A stretch of 64,000 bases of DNA from Azolla caroliniana. Lineage: Eukaryota; Polypodiophyta. Positions 54,217 through 64,000 of this stretch are shown one piece after another (within the stretch, counting starts at the first letter, position 1; the number at the start of each line of letters is the position of its first letter). The stretch is from NCBI GenBank assembly GCA_043228905.1, contig JBHGNT010000001.1, forward strand, positions 25,420,001 to 25,484,000, read 5' to 3'. The notes under the pieces are model-generated. The model saw nothing but the letters and a program-made list of their open reading frames with translations. It ran no database searches and was not told where the DNA came from. A program made the position numbers and the translations under genes.

Positions 54217-55075
54217 TCATCTAATGGGAGGGGGGAACAACCATCTCAGCACTACGTACTGCCACCGTATATCCACTCCAAATTCTGCAGCCATCGGTGT
54301 AATACACCATCGTTTTCTGAAATTCAGCCTCATTAATTCTGAAGCATCATTTGTTCCATCAACCCGCTCATATTGGGCCCTCAATGTAGATATTAATGTG
54401 TGCCATATTAGCTTAATAGATTCTACTGGAGACCGTTTGTTTGCTGAAAATGCCCTAGTACATCTTACGGTGCAGATGTTCCATATGATAATGGGTGCAA
54501 GCAACATCCATAGATCTCCAATTTTTTGCTTCTGGGCATTACTTGTAGGTGCACTGTTATCATTGATCAATCAAATAGTTCCATTCTACCCTCTGTACAT
54601 TCCTTTGCATGTGCTATCAAATTTCTCCATATCATCACCAAGACAGTTCCAACAAGCATGTCCCCATTTGAGGGTAAATGAGCTAGAGGCATGGCATAGC
54701 AATCGTAATGCGCTCCTCCATATAGCCATTGCCTCATGACATTCCCATAGACAATGGGAAAGGCTTTCTAGTTGTCCACATGCACTACATCTAGGATCTA
54801 CATTGGGGCCTTTAGCCCACCCCCCTACCGGCAAGGCTCTATGCACAATAAGCCATAAGCACATCATTATCATGCGGTCACCACTATCATGCCATATCAT
54901 TTTCCAAAATTTAGCTAATCTCCTTTCACTAATGCCCTCTTGTATCCAAAATTTATGAGCTGCAATATCTTTGTGTTCTTGTTTTAGGATAATTTGCCTC
55001 CCGATTTTCGTGTTGTACCTAAAAAATTGAACCAACTTGGCACCATCAATTTGTCCTCGAGTTTTCTCTCACACT
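54217..55075 (-). pseudogene. LINE remnant: RT-associated zinc-binding domain
   Basis: Minus strand. The piece at 54,586-55,035 has FWKMIWHDSGDRMIMMCLWL, then the zf-RVT cluster CSACGQLESLSHCLWEC (Cys-X2-Cys..His-X3-6-Cys). Next, at 54,217-54,570, is the region with WMLLAPIIIWNICTVRC that follows zf-RVT in plant non-LTR retrotransposon ORF2 and derived proteins. The two are in different frames with a stop between. No RT domain is present upstream, so this is a 3' fragment. Confidence 0.7.
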
Positions 55076-55148
55076 AAATGAGAGAGAACATTGTATAGAT
55101 TTGTGTCAAGTGCATAGACAACATGAGTTATGTCACTTGTCTAATATT

Positions 55149-55151
<3 letters not shown>

Positions 55152-55227
<76 letters not shown>
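55152..55227. repeat. (TA)n followed by (GA)n microsatellite
   Basis: 48 bp of TA dinucleotides followed directly by about 28 bp of GA. Confidence 0.97.
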
Positions 55228-55231
<4 letters not shown>

Positions 55232-58200
55232 ATTATTCACTTAAAACATCAATATGACTTACGAGAACAAAAATATAGCACTTTCACCTAATACATGTGA
55301 AAGTGAGTAGTGACTCTCGATGTTCAAGAAGTGTACTAATGAATATTGCAATGTTTGTGAGAGAAATTCGTGCAAGAAATTCAAATGTGACCAAAGGCAT
55401 AACATTGTATCAAAGTGTGATACTCAGACTCTCGAACTTATTTAGGGAAAAATGTGCATAGTCGACTAGTCTCATCACATGTGCCTCAACGTTTTGTCTC
55501 ACATCTACATAAGAGGGAACTTAAGTTGTTTTGAAGCAATGGTTTAGATGACAAACAACATGATGGACATAAATATACAAAGAGCTTATTGGCAAATCAA
55601 GACTAACTCTCTATGAATTTGAAGAATCTATCTCTAAGAACAATTCTTATGAGGATGATTGTAGTTTGGCCTTCAGTTTTGATATATTTTACATCGCAAC
55701 CCCATCGATCACAATTCAACCGGCATAATTATTTTGGTCCTAGTATGAAAAGCGGGATTTTTTGCCAATATAACATAGCTTACATTATTAGAGAATATTT
55801 GAATAGGCCTTTGCATTGTAATTCCAAGCAAAGTCTTCACTTGTCTCTATTCACATAACTTCACATATTGTTTGTGTAGAGGCCTTGCATTCAACTTGAG
55901 ATGTGCTTTGTTCCATCATATATTTTTTAGAACCATGCATAAAAAACAATTCTAGCATATCCATCATATTTTGTTTTTTGACATGATATGAGAAAACAAG
56001 AGCATGTCACAATTGCTAAGGCAAGAAAATACCTTAATTCCTCTTTCATGTGAATGTTATATGCCAATTCCTTATTAGCACTAATTAACTATATTCAACA
56101 TACGTGGTTATAGGATCTTCCGCATAAATAATAATTATTGCAATTCCGTTAGACAAGTGCTACACTTTGAAACCTCTACTTTAAAGAGACGTTGTTAACT
56201 TTTTATACCACACATGAGTCATAAGAAAGCTTTCTTTAGATTGGAATACGAGATTATCATCAAATACATATCATTGTGGTTTTTCCATGAGACACGTATA
56301 CACTTTTACTAGCTTTCACTATACATTTCAGCTAATAAAGTATTCGATTTTCATTGGTAGTAACTAATATTACATGTCTTTTGCAAAAGTGAAAAAAATC
56401 CCTCGTAATCCAAATCATTAGTTTCTATGTAACCCTTTCTAAGAAGTTTATTACATATGTACATCCTTTAAGTATCATTGAAATAATATTCTATTTAAAA
56501 ATTTATCTATCACACAAATTATGCTTTTACAATCAAGTATTGACACTAATTTCCAATGTATCATTTTTACCATGCGGATCACAATGGAGGGATGCCTTGC
56601 AGTTTGATCTCCAAATTTTGTGTTGTGCGTGAGTGGGGCATGCTTAATTTTGACCCAATAATAATGGTATGGGAGATTATAATGATGGGAACAAAGCTAG
56701 TGCATTGTGATGTTGATCAAAAGGCTGTGACTGTTATTTTGGGGATTTGCAGTAGGTCAACTTATGGAAATGGGCGTCAATTACATTGTATTGAATTCAA
56801 CTCACATTTTCCCATGGATGGAAAGAATTTGAGGCTTGTATTGGATGGATAATGTAGTGTGTCAGCTCAAAGGATAAAAAAAGGTCTGATAGTTAACTTA
56901 TTAAAGGCTATTTCCAGACTCGGTTAACCCAACACCTATTATATCAAACATTTATTCTTATGTAAGACATCAATTGGAGCTTTCTTCAAATCAAGCAACA
57001 TCCATGTACAAACAGCACACTTGTGGAACCTTTAGACAACCAAATAAAGAAATTGCATTTATGAATTCAGGAAACCAACTAATTGTTACATAAAAAATAG
57101 AGATGCATGCACCATATACTTGTATAAATGAAACAAAAAGATAAAGTATTCATAGAGTACCGTTTACTACGAATTGAATGGTGAGCACTTGTGGAGTGTT
57201 CAATAACCTATTTATTTATCGTTAACGATGAGTTTAATGCTTATCGAAATCTATTCTTACCGATTGAAACCCTAGGAATGTGCAATTCTCATCACTTGCA
57301 TTTTTACAATAGTAACTACCTATTTCAACGTGATACCCATGATGGGGGCGACAAATACAAAAATCTACAATAGAGGCAATATGTGCATTTTAAGAAGCTG
57401 AATTGGAAACATAAAGCATGATGCTACTTCAATTTTTCTATTAAGAGAAATTGGGTTTGGTGCTTCCCATTAGCAAATAAGATAGTTGCAAAGAAGAGGC
57501 TTGATGTCCAAGGGTGTTATGATCAATTTTAAGAAAATCAAGGATACTACAAGTGGTGGCAATATACATGGCGTGTGAGTTTATAGGACGTGAGGCTCGA
57601 AGAGGGAAATTGCATGCAAATCATATGCAATGTCAGGTTCATACACACACTCAAAAGCCAAAGTGGAAGGAGCTATGTTAGAATTCCCAAGAGACGTCCC
57701 GTCTATTGGAATGTGCCAATCATATTACGTTTTAGGTTGGTTAGGATTGACATAGGAGAAGCCCAAAACATGCAACATTGAGTCTAAGACTTGATTAAGG
57801 TAGGACAAAATACTTAAGGTCTGTAACCGTCCATACGACATCATATCAGCCTACCTCAATATATATTTGATGTCAAGAGTTTCGTGGCCATCCTACCAAA
57901 CTAGAGAGCACATGACATAATTGTGTATTCATATAAGAAAATCTCATGATAAATCCACCATATAAGGTGTGTAATAAGAGTGCCTTGTAGTGGGTCATGT
58001 CCTAGTGAGACATGTTGTGGGGTTCTCTTATTCTCCACACTATATTAGAATGAGGTTAGTGCATTTACAATTATGCCATACAATTAGAACCGCTCTCGCA
58101 TCACTCTATTATTTTCCACAAAGGACTATCATGACCCTTGGACCAACGATAATTGCAACACACTCTCCCCAAGAATATAGGTGGGGGATTTTAACTCTTA

Positions 58201-59541
58201 GAACAAAAGGAGAAAGTAGAAGCTGGATGAGCTCTCTATGTCACCCTTAAATATAGTCAAAGAACATTCCCAAGTCATTAATTTAGTAGTAATGCACATG
58301 GTTTGAAGCATTAATAAGAGTATATATAATGCATGAAAAAGTCATTGATCAAGTATGAAGTGAAGAACTTCTCATGAAGTGTAAGTTTTGGATCATCAAA
58401 TGAATAATGTGCACTCCACGGACCTGTTGTATCCATATGCCTTACTATTAAGAAACAATATTTGAAACATTAATTGTAAATTTGGAAAGATAACAAAAGG
58501 TACTATTCAAGCTGAAATTTAGAACAGGTTTAAATTTGAGATGTCCACTTAGGTTCTCATGGGGGCCTCACGTGATAACAGACTGAGTGAGGTCCTAGGG
58601 ATTGTCAAGATGAGATTGAATAAAGCGAAGATTTAGACACAAAGAAAAACAAAACCTGCACAAACTGAGCCAAAAATTCCAAAAACTGACCAACATGCAC
58701 ATATAGACCAAGCATATGAAATAACCACACTTCCCAAACAACTGCCACCAAGAAATTAAAAAACTTGACAGTTTCAAAAGTAGACTTGATGTTTGCACAA
58801 GTACTACACATGATTCACTTCAACACTCTTTAGTTATTTTGAAAATCAGTATACAAGGTATTAATTAAAGGAGGCTTACCAACTCAGAAGATTGTTTACG
58901 AAAAAACATGTACACAAAGGGTATCCTCTTCAATATATAGATATGTATCTGAAAAGAATGTTCTCCATTGTTATTTAAGAATCGCTAATATTATAGACAT
59001 TTTTATATATTCAGCAATAATATTAGCACCATGCGTCGAGGATGAAAATTAATTAAAGGGAGTATGTATTTGCAAATGTTTACAGTCTGAAAAATGTGAA
59101 AGGCCAAAATGTCACCAAAAAGAACCGTTGGAACACAATTGTCAATATTTTCTCCTCGTTAATGGTAGTTGAAATTTCTCATGTCAAAATCCTTATGATT
59201 GTGCACTATAGTATTCAACAATTTTTCAGGGGGGGGGGGGGAGGGGGGGGACTTTCCAACTTAATGTAGCACACAAGAATCCATGGTCACTTGACACATT
59301 ACCAACCACCACACATGCAATGTCACTGTCCAATATCTAGAGCATAGCACAGTCTCAATGGTTCCTCACACACCCCATCCCTGACAATGGCAGCTGCATT
59401 GGCATTTGTGATTTCGATAATTAAAAAACCTATTTTCCACCAATATCAGAAAATTAGAGCATTTGTGATAATGAAATAGAATTAAAAAAAAAATTGCATT
59501 CAATTATCTACAAGTTCCCAAATTCTGTTATTGAAGGTACA
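55228..59541. other. Long non-genic stretch
   Basis: About 4.3 kb of AT-rich sequence. ORFs up to 98 codons (56,556-56,852) lack any domain I recognise. It includes the end of the LPXB 3' UTR on the minus strand in its last few hundred bases. Confidence 0.5.
59229..59250. repeat. Poly-G run
   Basis: G13-A-G8, a homopolymer that is also a site of likely assembly error. It lies about 300 bp past the LPXB stop codon. Confidence 0.95.
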
Positions 59542-62500
59542 CTATCTATCTACCTTGATTTCCACAAGGTTTAATATTGTTTTTGCTGCCATAAAACTCG
59601 GTTTGATCAGATGACCCATGTCATCATGTCCAACCTTCGGGGATAGCATTGGTAAGACTTTATGGGCTGCTAAAATTTGCTTCTCTTGCAAAATTTTGTT
59701 CTCAATGGTATCCCTGAAAAGAAGGAGATAGGACATATCCTAAGATAATAACAGAATGTGAAAATCAGAAACTTCTATAGATTCTCCCATACCTTAACAT
59801 TTCTGCAAGATATGATGGCCTACATTTAGAAAACAGTGCTTCGGGTATCACTGGAGAGTTCAGAAGGATATTGGGTAGTGACATATATTCAAGTTGCGTT
59901 GCATATTGGATAAGCCATTCAGTCACAATATTTGCACGATAAGCAACAACACAGGGCAATCGAGCTAGTTGCATCTGAAGTACTGCAGTCCCAGATGTAC
60001 ACAATCCAACAGTGCTTGCCTGCATGCCACCATAATGTTACTGAAACTATTATGTTGCAAATGCCTCTCTATTTACATTATATCACTACACCCTTGCTCA
60101 ACCCTGAAAGAGAGAAAAGGGGATGAATTGATGACGTAATAGCTTAAATAGAGCATATAAATGCATTTTCGGAGGTTTCATAAGGAAATTTGGGGAAATA
60201 ATGAAAACTCGGGGGCATTCTGCAAAAAATGAGCAAAATATTACTTGGGTATTTCTGAGCATTCCCCTATTTTATTTATATACATCAACTTCTAGATACT
60301 AAAGGTTAGTTATATACATTGAACGCTTCATATTTTTCTTTCAAAGATGCTCCTGGCAGCAATACAACAGGAACATTCCACTTGTTGATGTTACTCTCCA
60401 CTGCCTTTATAAGATCACTACTGAATGTAGTTGGAATGATTACTGTAAGATCTGGTTTGTTCTCCTGCAGAATCTCTACTGCTTCTTTATAGATTGGCAT
60501 CATTCTTCTCACTTCTTGCAATCGACTCCCAGGAAGCAAACTCATCAATGTGCTACCTAACATGATTTAATCCCTTTAAATCAACTGGGAAAATTGAAAC
60601 AGCTTGCTGAGCTAAACAATCGCATACATAAATAGCATTTGACTGAGCAAATGCAACAATGACCTCCTTAGAGCTGAAGGTGTCTGTAGTATTGAGTACA
60701 AATACACAATATATAGTTTCCACACATGAGTTGAATAATGAAAACAGATTTTATAGTGAAAACGTCTCATTATGCCTTGCACAAAGAAGGCTATGCAGGA
60801 TAGAGGTATAGTAAAAACTTCTCATTGTGTCTTGCACAAAGAAGGCTATGCAGGATAGAGGTATAGTAAAAACTTCTCATTGTATCTTGCACAAAGAAAT
60901 CCAATAATGACCTCCTTACAGGTAAAGGTGTCTGAACTAAGAGTACAAATACACAATATATGGTTTCCACAAATGACTTGGATAATGAAAACAGATTTTA
61001 TAGTAAAAACTTCTCATTGTGTCTTGCACAAAGAAAGCCAAGCAAAACTGTGCAATCCGTCTCCGTCTTATCTCTGTAGCCATAGAGTATTTGGAGTGGT
61101 TTGACTCACCATGACGTGATCCATTTTTTAAATGTGTATTAGATATGAATATCGAAATCAGTTATGTTCACAATTAGTGTTAATCTATCCACACTAGTTT
61201 CTGCTTCAAAAGCTAAGACCAAGTTATAGCATACAATATCCATAATACAGGAAATGCTAGCATATTCTGCATCATTTTCTTGAAGTCGTGCTGTCCCAAT
61301 GACGGACATTTTATGCTACAAACTATGCTGTACGTTTCAATATCATAGAGTTGTTTTTTGTTGCAACTCTATCCTGATTCCTATGAATCAGCATATTTCC
61401 TTTTAATATCCAAATATAAAATGAATTCTATGTCATCAAGTCTTTGATGAATAGCATTCCATAGCCTATGATGGAAACTTCAAGAGCCTTTGGCAGCCTT
61501 CATTGGTCGTTTCTAATGAGGATATAACTTGGTATTAGGATTCATTATTGGATATCCCTTGTGCCTATTGCATGAGACAATCTCCTTCACAGGAGCTTAA
61601 GTCGTATTTTCAGTATATTATTGATTCTTTACTTTTTCATGTGCTTTATAACCAGGATTTAGAAATAGAGACTTCTTAATTGTAGACAATCAAGCCTTCA
61701 AACCTTTAAATGGAAAAACTTGACTGAGCATTGAATTAATACCTCTACATAAATCATGTTTCGAGAAGAACTCATTATCCACTCCTTTTATATGCCAGTT
61801 TGATGTCCAAGTGGTGGATTCCTGTATATTGGAGAAACCATTAGACATTGACAAGTAGAAACTGTCTACTGACAAAGGTCCCAAGATAACAAGTAGAAAC
61901 ACTACTTCTTATAGAATATGCACAAACATTTCATGCTGAGAAATTCCAAGTACTGTGTTTCATGGTGTATCACTTCTTCCATTTAATCATAATCCTAAAT
62001 TTTTATTTGGGCATCAAGCAGTTGAGTTGGTAAAAATGATCTATGTCTATGTATAAAGCTCTTTCCATGCTGAAACCTTGAATCCCACAGAATAAGTGTG
62101 CAAAACATGTTTAGAACCTCATTAACGTTGTTCCATTTAATTCAGATGCATGTATGTAGTTTGAATGATAATGCCGTACATATGGCAATGTTTGGCCAGG
62201 CAGATCTCCAATCACTACATGAAGAATCATTGTCTTTGTTAAGTGATAATGGTTTATAATTCACATTTCCTCGCCAGACCTTCATGTCAATCCTTGTCAA
62301 AGATTGGTGCAGTTGGATTTCTTCCATAGAATAGAAAGGGAATAGGCTTACGGCTGCCTAGTTAGAGCATAGCCTGCAGAGGTTGGAGCAGTTGGACTTC
62401 TTCCATAGAATAGAAATGGAATAGGCTTATGACTGCCTAGTTAGTGCTTATCCTGCATAGTTCCAAGGAATGGTTATTTCCCCCCTCAAATTGTGTAACC

Positions 62501-64000
62501 CATTTTTGCTCTTTTTCCTAGAAATAAACGGTGTTTGTATTATATTTCTATATTTTACTAATATGAAAACATGTGCTTTCTATTTCTTCACTTTTGGAAA
62601 ACTCAAACGCATTCCTTTTCTTCCCCTCATTCCTAATTTATTCATAACTATCGGCTTGCCAGTTTGAACTACAATCTACACTTTTTAAAGACTGAATCTC
62701 ACATATGGAGCCACATCTGGTAACCGTGAATCACATCAACAGGGAGAAGGTGAAGGAAGTATATGTTATTCCCTTCCAAGAAGATTAAAATTTATACAGT
62801 GTTCTACAAGACTTGACAGACTCATACCATGATGTCATTTCTCACATTACAACAGCGTTGAGATTGTCATTACGAGAATCGAGTGTTTTTATACCTTGAG
62901 AGCGGCTCCTCATCTTTGTCACCCGAGTTCGAGATTACGGCCATATTTGTTTTAGCTCCAATACTGCATTTGCTCTTCTAACCTAAGTGGCCTATGCTAC
63001 CTAGGATAGTCCCATGACTGATTTTTATATGGTTTGCTAGTGAGATATATGCATATGAATATAAATCTATGTACACATTCTGCACATCATGATGACTGCA
63101 TTGAAACTGCCACTACAAGTCCTGAGCGTTATTGCACCCAGAGAGAGACCCCTTATCTTCATCATCAGACTTTACGTCCACATGCTTAATGTACAGTGTA
63201 GACTGGATGGCTATGGCATATCTACTCAAATCATCAATGCTCTCATGTAGACGACTTTTAAAATTGCAACCATGGATAAAAATAAAATGTAATGCCACTG
63301 TTGCCTAATTAGTAAGTTTACTTTGTGAATATTATAAATTGCTTTCATTACTGGATAGCTAAAACTGATCAATGGCTTACCAAAGGATCAAAAAAGGCAT
63401 CTTCAAGAACAGGGTGTCCCACAAATGTTGCTGATAGACCATTGGCTCTGCAAATTATCTCCTCAAAAGGAAGGATACAAAGCATGTGGTCAACAACATC
63501 AATCCACTTTTTTAACCTTTTTTCCCCTTCCTTCCATGCCCACACTGATGGAGCAACATAAAGAACATTCAAAGGTGACCTCCGCTGAAGCTTGATACAG
63601 TTTTCTAAAAGCAAGAAGACATCTATCATCAGCTCCTGCAAACTCAATATGCATACATCAGAAAAATGACAAGATCCTGAATTTTGCGCTATTCCTCCGT
63701 AACTTTATTTTCTTGTTACCTTTCAACTGTTTGAGTACACGGAAAGAAAATCCTTTTGAATCAACAGCAATAACAATATGAGGCTGGAAAGCTAAAGCTG
63801 CCATCACTGTTTGATGTAAGCGTGCCTGTACCATATGGCCTACTATAATTAGGCATCTGTATAAAATTTAGCACAGAAACTAGATTTGGTAATAATACCT
63901 TCAATCTGAATATGTAAGGAAACAGCTCTATTGCACCCATAACTGCAAGATCATCCATCAAAAACTCGGATACAAGCCCCTGTTTTTCCATTAAAGCGCT
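59542..64000 (-). CDS. LPXB: Lipid-A-disaccharide synthase, plant LPXB (3' seven exons)
   Basis: Minus-strand exons: 63,899->64,000 (continues outside), 63,720-63,825, about 63,381-63,622, 61,743-61,821, 60,318-60,556, 59,793-60,019 and 59,542-59,713 (stop 59,542-59,544). GT/AG borders and phases agree; only the 5' edge of the third exon (ATAG at 63,623-63,626) is uncertain. Motifs in order: LMDDLAVMGAIEL, PHIVIAVDSKGFSF, LYVAPSVWAWKEGE, ATFVGHPVLEDAF, SLLPGSRLQEVRRM, LCTSGTAVLQMQLARLP, YMSLPNILLNSPVIPEALF. This GT19 enzyme joins UDP-2,3-diacylglucosamine to lipid X, releasing UDP and making the lipid A disaccharide; in Arabidopsis the pathway is mitochondrial. The N-terminal targeting region is beyond the window. 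Confidence 0.92.
60656..61036. repeat. Tandem duplication in LPXB intron, with 55-bp subrepeats
   Basis: A unit of about 248 bp (from AATGACCTCCTTA at 60,657) restarts at about 60,904 and runs to about 61,036. Inside the first unit a 55-bp block starting CTTGCACAAAGAA repeats at 60,776, 60,831 and 60,886. It lies in the intron between exons 60,318-60,556 and 61,743-61,821. Confidence 0.8.
62305..62460. repeat. 79-bp tandem duplication in LPXB intron
   Basis: Two copies of a block with CTTCCATAGAATAGAAA, starting about 79 bp apart (anchor at 62,321 and 62,400), about 88% alike. It is in the 1.56-kb intron 61,822-63,380, which otherwise holds nothing I recognise. Confidence 0.8.

Noticed and set aside
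54179-54739. 186-codon plus-strand ORF
   Set aside because: Antisense to the LINE remnant, whose minus-strand frame carries the recognisable zinc-binding motif.
61690-61902. 70-codon ORF as a separate gene
   Set aside because: Only its middle (61,743-61,821) is coding, as an LPXB exon; the rest is intron.
59542-64000. Bacterial contamination because of lpxB
   Set aside because: The gene has seven in-window exons with consistent GT/AG borders and plant-like AT-rich introns.

Overview
The window is nuclear DNA of a flowering plant. The evidence is intron-bearing protein genes (a plant lpxB-type lipid-A-disaccharide synthase and a leucine-rich-repeat receptor-like kinase), two EDGP/xylanase-inhibitor-like genes, and a dense nest of plant LTR retrotransposons primed by initiator-Met or Trp tRNA. 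I cannot name the species from sequence alone.

Left part (1-39,544): one nested retrotransposon cluster whose borders can be read from LTR ends and target-site duplications (TSDs). I call the elements A to H. G is an old chromovirus-like Ty3 element: its gag piece is at 1-106 and its leader and 5' LTR are at 32,232-33,736 plus 39,201-39,218. It was hit by Copia A (107-32,226, TSD AGTCT) and, in its LTR, by the young intact Copia E (33,737-39,195, TSD ATTAT). Copia A was split by chromovirus D (714-14,844, TSD AGGCC) and by Copia B (16,960-29,298, TSD GCTGG/GTTGG). D contains F (4,876-12,121), and F in turn contains an inverted solo LTR of its own family (6,540-7,265). B contains C (20,050-27,223, 4-bp TSD CCGG). 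H (39,224-39,544) is a lone Copia-type LTR beside G.

C and F are the most unusual elements. They form a Ty3-type lineage primed by tRNA-Trp, with a DHGS protease motif, an FLDDIP polymerase motif and pol in the -1 frame relative to gag at a shared GAT-TTT-TAG stop site. By my recollection of the families they look closer to fungal Ty3 elements than to standard plant chromoviruses. C is complete and young; F is decayed.

Right part (39,545-64,000): low-copy gene space. It holds a hAT-like MITE just upstream of a two-exon LRR receptor-like kinase with a degenerate kinase domain (41,537-44,944). Next come two tandemly duplicated, intronless, secreted aspartic-protease-fold genes that have lost the catalytic motifs (47,121-48,395 and 51,071-52,327), a LINE remnant (54,217-55,075), a long gene-free stretch, and the last seven exons of LPXB on the minus strand (59,542-64,000, running off the window). 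The host genes show no common pathway: one is a cell-surface receptor-like protein, two are apoplastic proteins and one is an organellar lipid enzyme. The retroelement cluster is layered insertion history, not a functional operon.
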